From Deltaproteobacteria bacterium RBG_13_61_14 (GTDB taxonomy: Bacteria; RBG-13-61-14): a stretch of 9,103 nt of DNA. Each line of letters begins with the position of its first letter. Position 1 is the first letter of the stretch. A program made the position numbers and the translations under genes. The stretch lies in contig MGQK01000015.1 in NCBI GenBank assembly GCA_001797815.1, forward strand, positions 10,004-19,106. Direction: 5' to 3'. The notes beneath the pieces were generated by a model, which saw only the letters and a program-made list of their open reading frames with translations, was not told where the DNA came from and made no database searches. Positions 1 through 9,086 of the stretch are shown here, one piece after another.

Positions 1-303
1 GGCCTTGGCGTCGCCGGTCATTTCCACCCCGATCTGGGCCCGGCCCAGCCGGCAGCGGGAGCGGACCCGCTTGATCCCGTGCATGGTGCTGATGGCTTCT
101 TCCACCGGCTCGACGATGGTGTCGCAAACCTCCACCGGCGAAGCCCCCTCGTAGGTGATCCAGATTTCCAGGAAGGGGATGTCCATGGCCGGCATGAATT
201 CGAGCGGGATCCTGCGGAAGGCGGCCAGGCCCAGGAGCACGAAGAGGGCGTAAACCATGGTGGTGGTCACCGCCCGGCGCACCGCCCATTCGGAAATGCG
301 CAT
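1..303 (-). CDS. RND efflux permease, second copy (N-terminal 101 residues, runs off left edge)
   Basis: This is the start of a second RND-family inner-membrane permease, a proton-driven exporter. The ATG is at 303-301 and the frame stays open to base 1, giving 101 residues. The protein begins MRISEWAVRR, followed by a hydrophobic first membrane helix (about 11-30). Then comes the family's post-TM1 pattern, here IPLEFMPAMDIPFLEIWITY, and EGASPVEV opening the first porter subdomain. The start is set by an AGGAG ribosome site four bases upstream, which overlaps the preceding gene's stop codon. It is clearly related to, but different from, the upstream permease, so the two may form a mixed trimer as MdtB/MdtC do (inference). 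Two cysteines, at residues 60 and 84, fall where the upstream permease has none. Family assignment is secure; substrate and full length cannot be seen. Confidence 0.9.
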   Translation of the reverse strand, partial: MRISEWAVRRAVTTTMVYALFVLLGLAAFRRIPLEFMPAMDIPFLEIWITYEGASPVEVCDTIVEPVEEAISTMHGIKRVRSRCRLGRAQIGVEMTGDAKA

Positions 304-307
304 GGGG

Positions 308-310
308 CTC

Positions 311-312
<2 letters not shown>
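308..312 (-). promoter_or_regulatory. Ribosome binding site overlapping a stop codon
   Basis: On the minus strand AGGAG lies four bases before the ATG of the second permease and shares bases with the TAG stop (313-311) of the first permease. Terminating ribosomes therefore sit on the next gene's ribosome site. This is a typical arrangement for coupled translation of two subunits and fixes the downstream start at 303. Confidence 0.75.
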
Positions 313-3984
<3,672 letters not shown>

Positions 3985-3988
<4 letters not shown>

Positions 3989-5115
3989 AGCGCGCGAGAG
4001 TCGGTTGCCGTGGCCGGCTTAACCGGGTGGTTTACCACCTGGATGCGGTTCTTCTCGGTGAGCGCGGCATGTCCCTCCACAATCAGCATCTGCCCGGATT
4101 CCAGACCGGAAAGGATCTCCACGTATTCGTTGTCGCGCAGGCCCACCTCGATCGGCGTCAGCCGGCCGTGGTCGCCCTCCACCACCCAGACCTGGTTGAC
4201 CCCCTCGCCGGCCAAGGCTTTCTTGGGGATCGCCAGCGCCTGGGCGCGGACCGCGGTGATGATCCGGAGCCGGGCGAACATGCCCATCTTCAGCTCGCCC
4301 CCGGGGTTGGGCACTTCCACCCTGACCGCCACCATGCCGTTCTGGGGGTTGACCATGGGGCTGATCTCCGCGATCACGCCCTGGTAAGGGTAGTCGTCCG
4401 GCCCGGTCGCCACGGCATCCACCCGGACCCGGACCGACTGGCCCAACTGGATCTTGCCGATCTCGGATTCGGTCACCGAGATCGGAATCCGATAGCGGTT
4501 CAGCCGCGCCACGGTGAACAGGCTCTCCATGCTCCCCACCAACTGGTTGGGATCGCAGCGACGGTCCACCACCGTCCCGGCCATGGGCGAGCGGATCTCC
4601 GTGTTCTCCAAGCGGATGCGGGCCATGTCCCGGTTGATGTCCGCGTCCCGGAAAGCCCGCTCCAGGTCATGGAACTCCTGGGCCGAAACCATTTTCTGCT
4701 GGAACAGGTTCCGGTAGCTCTCGTATTTCTTTTTGCTCGCCCGGTAGGCGGATTCCGCCTGGCGATAAGAAAGCTGCAACTCCTCGTCGTCCACCTTGGC
4801 CAAAAGCTGGTTCTCGGCCACCGAGTCGCCGGCCATCACCTCCACCCGCTTCAGCATCCCGGACTGCTTGGTGTAAACGTCCACCTTCTCGATCGGCTCC
4901 AGGTTGCCGGTCAACTCCAGCACTTCCTCCATGTCCCGCCGCACCGGATAAACGGCTTCCACGTTGATCGCCGCCACTTCGATCGCGGGATCGCCAGCCC
5001 CCTGATGGCGCTCCCTGATCTTCTTCCAGCGCTCGGAATCGCAGGCCCCGAGTCCCAGGACGAGCAGCACCGCTAAAAACGGGACAACTCGAACCAACCC
5101 CTTGCTTTTTCCCAT
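3985..5115 (-). CDS. RND periplasmic adaptor (membrane fusion protein), lipoprotein
   Basis: This is the periplasmic adaptor (HlyD/AcrA-type) that would bridge the RND permease to an outer-membrane channel. I chose the ATG at 5115 (376 residues). An in-frame TTG at 5148 would add 11 residues, but it lies at the predicted transcription start of the promoter at 5154-5182, whereas the ATG leaves a leader of about 30 bases with a weak GGGA site. The N-terminus (MGKSKGLVR, hydrophobic core, LGLGAC) is a lipoprotein signal with Cys25. The next residue is Asp, which in E. coli keeps lipoproteins in the inner membrane. Next come a lipoyl-like half (about 70-108, VDVYTKQSGMLKRVEVMAGD), a short alpha-hairpin (about 112-168), the second lipoyl half (IRSPMAGTVVDRR), a beta-barrel (about 205-290, ending KMGMFARLRI) and the membrane-proximal domain (AIPKKAL, then VEVGLRD-like repeats). 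It is first in an operon with two permeases. Confidence 0.93.
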
Positions 5116-5153
5116 GCGAATGAATCCCGGCTCAAAAAATGACTTCAAGATTC

Positions 5154-5182
5154 ATTATAGAAGGGATCAAGGCGCTTGTCAA
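5154..5182 (-). promoter_or_regulatory. Perfect-consensus sigma70-type promoter for the efflux operon
   Basis: On the minus strand TTGACA (5182-5177) and TATAAT (5159-5154) are separated by exactly 17 bases. Both hexamers match the housekeeping consensus at every position. Transcription would start near 5146, about 30 bases before the adaptor ATG at 5115. Such a strong core promoter on an efflux operon suggests either high constitutive expression or tight repression. A 13-base palindrome overlaps the -35 hexamer (5180-5192). Confidence 0.8.
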
Positions 5183-5192
5183 AACGATTTTG
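5180..5192. promoter_or_regulatory. 13-base palindrome over the -35 of the efflux promoter (possible operator)
   Basis: CAAAA-CGA-TTTTG is a perfect five-base inverted repeat with a three-base centre. Its left arm overlaps the -35 hexamer of the minus-strand efflux promoter. The position suits a repressor site, but no regulator gene is visible in the window and palindromes this short can arise by chance. Confidence 0.3.
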
Positions 5193-5218
5193 GCCTCCAC
5201 CTCCGTCTCTTCAGTTTC

Positions 5219-5247
5219 TTGACCCCTCTACCCTGAAAAGCTAAGAT
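5219..5247 (+). promoter_or_regulatory. Sigma70-type promoter for the GT-C gene
   Basis: TTGACC (5219-5224, five of six consensus bases) and TAAGAT (5242-5247, four of six) are separated by 17 bases. Transcription would start near 5254, just ahead of the ribosome site of the plus-strand gene starting at 5270. It is divergent from, and does not overlap, the efflux promoter at 5154-5182. Confidence 0.55.
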
Positions 5248-5253
5248 ACTTAG
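5241..5253. promoter_or_regulatory. 13-base palindrome over the -10 of the GT-C promoter (possible operator)
   Basis: CTAAG-ATA-CTTAG is a perfect five-base inverted repeat with a three-base centre and covers the -10 hexamer. It has the same geometry as the palindrome at 5180-5192 but a different sequence, so one shared regulator is not implied. It may be a repressor site or chance. Confidence 0.28.
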
Positions 5254-5256
5254 AGC

Positions 5257-5263
5257 AAAGAGG
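5257..5263 (+). promoter_or_regulatory. Ribosome binding site deciding a GTG start
   Basis: AAAGAGG ends six bases before the GTG at 5270. This supports the GTG as the start of the membrane glycosyltransferase in the absence of a nearby in-frame ATG. Confidence 0.65.
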
Positions 5264-5269
5264 CTTTCC

Positions 5270-6895
5270 GTGATTAGGGCTGAATTGTTTCAACCCCGGC
5301 TCCAATACCTGGCCCTGGCCGGCATCCTGCTCGGGGCTTTGCTTATCCGTCTGCCCGACCTGTGGCTGGGCCTGCCCGAGTTTTGCAACGAGGACGAAGC
5401 GCACGTCAATGCCGGCGCCATGCGCATGGTCGCCAACCTGAGCCTGGACCCGGGGTCACAGAAATATCCCGCCCTGATTTTCAGCCTGGCCGCAACCGCG
5501 GATCTGCTCGAGATCCTGGTGCCCCAGGTTCGGGCCGTGATTCACCTGGAAAGTTTCGAGTCCTTCCGCTACTGGATCCAGCCACAACTCCCGCCCCTCG
5601 CCCGGGCGGTTCTGCATGGTCGGCTCTGGTGTCTGGCGCTGGGGTTGATTTCGCTCTTGGTGTTCTGGCATTTCGTCCGCCGCCACGCGGATCCCGCCAC
5701 CGCCTTCATCGCCACCCTGCTCCTCGCCGCGGCCCCGGTTCACCAATGGCTCTCCGCCCTGCTCAAACCCGATCTGCTCCTCCTCCTCTCCGTCCTCCTC
5801 TCCATCCACGCCGGCTATCGCATCGGCGCCCACGGCCGCAACCGCGACTATGCCCTCGGCGCCCTGGCCCTGGGCCTGGCCCTGGCCACCAAGTTCTATG
5901 TCCTCGCCGCCGTGCCCCTCCTGGCCGGCACCGGCCTCGCCCGATCCGCAGAGTCCCGCCTGGCTTTCTTGCGCGAGCCCCGCTTCTGGCTCATGCTCCT
6001 CGCCGCCTTCCTCCTCTTCGCCGCGCTCTCCCCTTACAGCCTGATCCACTGGCGCGACACCTTCTTCTGGCTCAAACTGGAATCCTTGAACCAGGCCGGC
6101 TTCGTGCCCATCCTCAAGCGCACCACCGGCCGGCTGATGCACGCCCCCGGTCTTTTCATCCTGACCTCGGTCCTGCCCTTCGCCCTGGGCCTTCCCCTCT
6201 ACCTGCTCGCCCTGGCCGGGATCCCGGATCTCTTCCGCCTCCCCCGGCCGGCCAAGTATGCCTGGGGCTCCTTTGCCGTCGGCTTTTTCCTCGCCTACAC
6301 CCTGGGCTCCAAGCTCGGCTCTCCGCATATTTATTTCTCTCTCTCCGCCCCGCTCTGCCTGGCCGGCGGGCTGCGCCTCCGCCGCGGCCTCTCTTCCCCC
6401 CACCGCTCGCGGCGAGTCGCCTGGGCCATCATGCTCCTCCTGGTCGTGCTCTACAGCGCCGCCTTTCACCACTCCTGGGTCCGGGCCGAGATCAACGCCC
6501 TCCGCCAAACCACCGACTACCTCTTGCACCGCCTTCCGCCCGGCGCCAACACCGCGGTGCTTCTGCCCTATCACCCCGATCCCACGCTGTTTCCGGCATC
6601 CATCCAGTTCTATCCCTACTACCAGCTCTCGCCCGAGAGCCTGGCCGCCGTGCACCCGCAATTCCTGGTCCTGGACCAGGGCACTTTCCGTCTTGCCGGC
6701 GACAACCCGGAAAACCAGGACATCAGCTACCGCACCTTCCGAGAACTCGAAGCCGGCCACCTGGGCTACCACAAAGTTTGGGAGATTACCGAGCCCTGGC
6801 TCAACCAAAGCCTCTACGGCTTCCTTCTCCCGGACCTGGCGAATCTTTTCTCTTTTGCCGTCTTTCAGAGGAATCCGCCGGCCCCCGCGCCCTGA
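5270..6895 (+). CDS. GT-C membrane glycosyltransferase (GT39/PMT-like)
   Basis: This 541-residue multi-pass membrane protein is likely a GT-C sugar transferase, using a polyprenyl-phosphate sugar donor and acting on the outer face of the inner membrane. After TM1 (about 11-29) comes a first outer loop with NEDEAHVNAGAMRMVANLSL; the acidic pair Asp42-Glu43 matches the catalytic acidic motif expected in the first loop of GT-C enzymes. KYPAL follows at 65-69, as in PMT_2/ArnT-like relatives. Many hydrophobic helices run from about 115 to 395 (for example LLLLLSVLLSIHAGY, GLALATKFYVLAAVPLLAG). The soluble C-terminal part of about 140 residues (400-541) probably lies outside the membrane. The GTG start is supported by a good ribosome site. 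The downstream GT2 gene on the same strand is a plausible donor synthase. The middle of the gene is strongly pyrimidine-rich on the coding strand, with Leu codons mostly CTC. Sugar and acceptor are unknown. Confidence 0.82.
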   Translation: MIRAELFQPRLQYLALAGILLGALLIRLPDLWLGLPEFCNEDEAHVNAGAMRMVANLSLDPGSQKYPALIFSLAATADLLEILVPQVRAVIHLESFESFRYWIQPQLPPLARAVLHGRLWCLALGLISLLVFWHFVRRHADPATAFIATLLLAAAPVHQWLSALLKPDLLLLLSVLLSIHAGYRIGAHGRNRDYALGALALGLALATKFYVLAAVPLLAGTGLARSAESRLAFLREPRFWLMLLAAFLLFAALSPYSLIHWRDTFFWLKLESLNQAGFVPILKRTTGRLMHAPGLFILTSVLPFALGLPLYLLALAGIPDLFRLPRPAKYAWGSFAVGFFLAYTLGSKLGSPHIYFSLSAPLCLAGGLRLRRGLSSPHRSRRVAWAIMLLLVVLYSAAFHHSWVRAEINALRQTTDYLLHRLPPGANTAVLLPYHPDPTLFPASIQFYPYYQLSPESLAAVHPQFLVLDQGTFRLAGDNPENQDISYRTFRELEAGHLGYHKVWEITEPWLNQSLYGFLLPDLANLFSFAVFQRNPPAPAP

Positions 6896-6927
6896 CCTAA
6901 CCCGGCCAAGCCGGAACCAAACAAGAG

Positions 6928-7133
6928 TCTCACGCAAAGACGCCAAGACGCGAAGGGTTCAAGCTTGCAAAGGAGAGAGAATGGCTGGAATTTCCAGTCT
7001 TTCCTCTCTACGCCAGCCTCGCCGCAAAGAAGCGAAGTCGCAAGGGAACAGCCCTTGGCGGCCTGTAATTCTTGGCGTCAAGGTTTTTCCTCAGACTCTT
7101 GACCTTGGCGACTTTGCGGCTTGGCGTGAAATC
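6928..7133. repeat. ACGCAAAG-type short-period repeats in direct and inverted copies
   Basis: The gap between the two glycosyltransferase genes (6896-7223) has no credible gene and is mostly repeat. The left block (6928-6963) reads TCTCACGCAAAGACGCCAAG then ACGCGAAGGGTTCAAG. The reverse complement of 7098-7133 gives nearly the same series (TTTCACGCCAAGCCGCAAAG then TCGCCAAGGTCAAG), so the two blocks are imperfect inverted repeats. A further direct copy lies at about 7021-7046 (GCCGCAAAGAAGCGAAGTCG) and another inverted one at about 7050-7082. The unit is roughly eight bases, ACGC(A/C)AAG. Transcribed, the whole interval could fold into a branched hairpin. I recognise this kind of repeat from intergenic regions of varied bacteria but know no established function. 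Confidence 0.8.
6971..7009. repeat. Central inverted repeat inside the intergenic repeat block
   Basis: The core CTGGAATTTCCAG (6985-6997) is a perfect 13-base palindrome. It is flanked by matching AGAGAG/CTCTCT arms, giving an imperfect hairpin of about 17 base pairs. It sits between the left and middle ACGCAAAG-type copies and would form the tip of one arm. No T-run follows, so it does not look like a simple intrinsic terminator. Confidence 0.5.
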
Positions 7134-7210
7134 CTTCTTGCCGTCCGATTTTGAATTGTGCCCACTTGAACAGAGACTTGGGCCGGATTTCCCTGCCCGG
7201 CCGATTCGGT

Positions 7211-7216
7211 TATACT
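7211..7216 (+). promoter_or_regulatory. Possible -10 element just before the GT2 gene
   Basis: TATACT (five of six consensus bases) ends seven bases before the ATG at 7224. The matching -35 position (7188-7193, TTTCCC) is poor. If used, transcription would start at or within a base of the ATG, giving a leaderless message. Alternatively the gene is read through from upstream, using the weak TGAAG site at 7216-7220. Confidence 0.25.
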
Positions 7217-7223
7217 GAAGATA

Positions 7224-7919
7224 ATGCAGATCAGCGTCATCATCCCCGCCTACAATGAAGCCAGGACCCTGGCCGAAATCATCCGCCGGGTCCAGGCCGC
7301 GCCAGGGGACAAGGAAATCATCGTGGTGGACGATGGCTCCACCGATGAAACCCCCGCCATCCTCGAGCGCCTGCCAAGCGGCCTCGTCCGGGTGATCCGC
7401 CATCCCAAAAACCTGGGCAAGGGCGCCGCGATCCGGAGCGGCATTGCCCGGGCGCAAGGGGACGTGATTTTAATCCAGGACGCGGACCTGGAATACGATC
7501 CCCAGGATTATGCCAAACTGCTTGAGCCTTTTGCCCGCGGGGCCGAGGTGGTCTATGGCAACCGCCGGCATGACCGCTATCCCATCTCCTACCGCCGCTA
7601 CCAGTGGGGCGGAATCCTCCTCACCACCATCACCAACCTCCTCTTCGGCTCCGCCATCCACGACGAGCCGACCGGGTATAAACTCTTCCGCCGCGAAGTC
7701 CTGCAAAACCTTCCGCTCCATGCCCAAGGCTTTGAGTTCTGCCCCGAGGTCACGGCCAGGGCGCTCAAGGCCGGCTACCGGATCGTGGAAGTCCCGATCG
7801 CGTATCACCCCCGGAGCCTGGAGCAGGGCAAAAAAATCCGCTGGAGCGATGGCTTGATCGCAATCTGGACTCTGCTCCGAATCCGTTTCGGACGAGGAGA
7901 AAAGAGGCTTGAGGCGTGA
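7224..7919 (+). CDS. GT2 glycosyltransferase, polyprenyl-phosphate sugar synthase (DPM1-like)
   Basis: This 231-residue soluble GT-A fold enzyme probably transfers a sugar from a nucleotide sugar to polyprenyl phosphate at the cytoplasmic membrane face. It starts MQISVIIPAYNE and has VVDDGSTDE (35-42, nucleotide binding), NLGKGAAIRSG (63-73) and QDADLEYDP (85-93) with the metal-binding Asp86-X-Asp88. Further on are VVYGNRR (109-115), HDEPTGYKLFRREVL (146-160) and GFEFCPEVTARALKAGYRI (169-187). A basic stretch, SLEQGKKIRWSDG (198-210), is typical of this DPM1-like bacterial subgroup. No membrane helices follow, so it is the short soluble form. Its product would suit the GT-C enzyme encoded upstream (inference from families and neighbourhood). 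The last codons (KRLEA) and the stop lie inside a TGAGGC-type repeat that continues past the gene. The sugar cannot be told from sequence. Confidence 0.88.
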   Translation: MQISVIIPAYNEARTLAEIIRRVQAAPGDKEIIVVDDGSTDETPAILERLPSGLVRVIRHPKNLGKGAAIRSGIARAQGDVILIQDADLEYDPQDYAKLLEPFARGAEVVYGNRRHDRYPISYRRYQWGGILLTTITNLLFGSAIHDEPTGYKLFRREVLQNLPLHAQGFEFCPEVTARALKAGYRIVEVPIAYHPRSLEQGKKIRWSDGLIAIWTLLRIRFGRGEKRLEA

Positions 7920-8018
7920 GGCAAGAGGCTTGAGACTTCAGAATCCTAACCCTGCCACCATGACACCGTGCCACCCTGACACCTCTTCAGAGAGGCGTTA
8001 GGCATGAGGCTTTAGACC
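7902..8018. repeat. GAGGCTTGAGGC-type repeats across the end of the GT2 gene
   Basis: AAGAGGCTTGAG occurs exactly twice (7902-7913 and 7923-7934) with GGCGTGAGGC between. A degenerate copy, AGAGGCGTTAGGCATGAGGC, lies at 7991-8010. The first copy encodes the last residues and leads into the stop codon of the GT2 gene, so the repeat overlaps coding sequence. Confidence 0.65.
7955..7983. repeat. Tandem CCACC(A/C)TGACACC repeat, two copies
   Basis: CCACCATGACACC (7955-7967) and CCACCCTGACACC (7971-7983) match at 12 of 13 bases with a 16-base spacing. This is a separate short-period family within the gene-free gap 7920-8312. Confidence 0.6.
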
Positions 8019-8020
8019 TT

Positions 8021-8037
8021 GAACGTGAACGTGAACG
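8021..8037. repeat. GAACGT hexamer repeat
   Basis: GAACGTGAACGTGAACG is nearly three tandem copies of a six-base unit. It is short and presumably prone to slippage. It lies between the TGAGGC-type copies and the nested hairpin. Confidence 0.6.
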
Positions 8038-8121
8038 GAAAGCATTAGGCAGGCGAAGAAAAGAAGAGGAGCATCCACAGATTTCCCAGCGCGGCCGAGC
8101 CGCAACCAAAGAAGAATTGGA

Positions 8122-8308
8122 AACCGCAGATGGACGCGGATAAACGCAAATGAAGAGGAAGAAAGGATTTATCCACGAAAAGACACGAATGAGCGCGAAG
8201 GTAAGGGAATTGAATACGGCTTCGTTTCTTCGTGTCCCTTCGTGTTCCTTGGTGGATAGATATCTTTTTTGTTTTTCTATCCGCGTTCATCCGCGTTAAT
8301 CCGCGGTT
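8122..8308. repeat. Nested inverted repeats of two families (imperfect 187-base hairpin)
   Basis: The outer arms are 8122-8152 (AACCGCAGATGGACGCGGAT and onward) and 8278-8308, whose reverse complement begins AACCGCGGATTAACGCGGAT. They agree at about 24 of 31 bases. The inner arms are 8170-8200 (TATCCACGAAAAGACACGAA and onward) and 8228-8258, whose reverse complement begins TATCCACCAAGGAACACGAA. They agree at about 23 of 31 bases. The two arm pairs are different motifs, each built from units of roughly ten bases (ACGCGGATNA and ACACGAANGG). Purine-rich 8153-8169 faces T-rich 8259-8277, so the whole can fold into one long imperfect stem. Apparent reading frames across it are by-products of the repeats. 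It lies downstream of the GT2 gene and directly against the transposase remnant. Confidence 0.8.
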
Positions 8309-8312
8309 AAAA

Positions 8313-8621
8313 TTATCTTTCCAAATAAAAAGATGTGGCCGGATTGCAATACAGGTAGTCCAGCCGGTAGGGGAGCATCCGCATCAACTCCCGCTCGCTG
8401 GCCACCTCATCGAAAAACAGGAGGAACATCAACTTCAGAATCACTTCCGGGTCCACCGAGACGTTCCCGTTGGACCCGTAGCTGGGGGCCGCCTCCGCCC
8501 GGACAAAGGAAATATCAATGGTCGCTTTGATCTTCCGGAGCGGGTGATCCGGGTGGACGCGCTGGTCGAGGTTGACCTGGTAGAGGAAGAGGGGGTTCTG
8601 CTTGTTTTGGGTTCCCATCAT
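8313..8621 (-). pseudogene. Truncated IS5/IS1182-like transposase (N-terminal fragment)
   Basis: This is a 102-residue frame starting at ATG 8621 (a second ATG follows directly). It matches the N-terminal domain of IS5/IS1182-type transposases (DUF772-like): LDQRVHPDHPLRKIKATID (18-36), ISFVRAEAAPSYGSNG, VSVDPEVILKLMFLLFF and the ERELMRMLPYRLDYL signature. In full-length relatives this is followed by a FLGY...IPDHS-like segment and the DDE catalytic domain. Here the match stops at about residue 90 and is replaced by CNPATSFYLER and a TAA. No catalytic residues remain, so it cannot act as a transposase. The truncation point adjoins the nested repeat that ends at 8308. The remaining frame has no internal stop and keeps its promoter (8673-8701). 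Family membership is from recall of the motif pattern. Confidence 0.78.
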
Positions 8622-8672
8622 GGCCGGAGGCTTCTCCCGTCTAGAAGATTGAAGGGGTGCATTACTAATTGT

Positions 8673-8701
8673 AATATATCATACAATTTAATCTTTGTCA
8701 A
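8673..8701 (-). promoter_or_regulatory. Strong promoter of the transposase remnant
   Basis: On the minus strand TTGACA (8701-8696) and TATATT (8678-8673, five of six) are separated by 17 bases. Transcription would start near 8666 and run through the remnant, the nested repeat and towards the 3' end of the GT2 gene in antisense. The surrounding 8655-8780 is markedly AT-rich against the GC-rich window, which fits an imported element end. Confidence 0.65.
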
Positions 8702-8938
8702 GCATTTTTTGATTAAAAAGGGTAAAATTTTGATTCGGGCAACAGGCCCTCTACTTTAAACTTTACATATTTGTATAATGTCATCTAATCTGGGAACTCG
8801 CCGGCACGAGGACCGGGCGGCGGCGAGGGATCGGCGCGAGTGCGGGGGATAGCGGGTGAGGCAGGTGCGGGGCTGGATGTCGTCGCGGAAGAGGCGGAGC
8901 CTGCGCTCAAGGGAGCCCAAAGCTAAACTTCGTTTTTT

Positions 8939-8989
8939 CCCTCCGCCCCAAAAATCCCCCACGGGAACGTGAGCCAACGGGGCGGAAGG
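8939..8989. repeat. GC-rich inverted repeat with 29-base loop
   Basis: CCCTCCGCCCC (8939-8949) pairs with GGGGCGGAAGG (8979-8989) with a single mismatch. A run of six T lies before the left arm on the plus strand, which is the wrong side for an intrinsic terminator on either strand. Role unknown. Confidence 0.4.
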
Positions 8990-9086
8990 TTTCAAGAAAA
9001 ACTGTTCTACCGCCAGTCTCCCTTCGGCTTGACTTCGGCGCCTAATTTCTATTAAGTAATACCCCGGAGGCTTCACGCGATTAACC

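Noticed and set aside
5115-5148. Upstream TTG start for the adaptor, adding 11 residues
   Set aside because: It lies at the predicted transcription start of a perfect promoter, and the ATG at 5115 gives a cleaner lipoprotein signal peptide.
5362-6900. Plus-strand out-of-frame open frame inside the GT-C gene
   Set aside because: The sequence is Pro/Arg-rich with no membrane helices or motifs. The frame starting at 5270 has the GT-C features and a ribosome site.
6902-6914. CCGGC-CAA-GCCGG hairpin just after the GT-C stop codon as an intrinsic terminator
   Set aside because: The stem is only five base pairs and is followed by AACCAAAC rather than a T-run, on either strand.
5456-6946. Minus-strand open frame (496 codons) opposite the GT-C gene
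   Set aside because: It is Glu/Gly/Gln-rich with no known pattern and is explained as the antisense of a GC-rich Leu-rich membrane protein.
8045-8290. Minus-strand 81-codon frame through the nested repeat
   Set aside because: Its peptide (NADRKTKK, HQGTRRDTKK, RLSASICG) is a direct translation of the ACGCGGAT and ACACGAAG repeat units, a common source of false gene calls.
6928-8308. Possible CRISPR array from clustered repeats
   Set aside because: The units are 6-16 bases, degenerate, in both orientations and without uniform unique spacers. No cas gene is present.
8232-8759. Plus-strand 175-codon frame antisense to the transposase fragment
   Set aside because: It overlaps the recognisable transposase N-terminus on the other strand and its start lies inside repeat sequence.
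8756-9076. Minus-strand 106-codon frame near the right edge
   Set aside because: It has a GTG start without a ribosome site and an Arg-rich peptide of no family I recognise, and another frame is open over the same GC-rich stretch. It is kept only as a note on the region.
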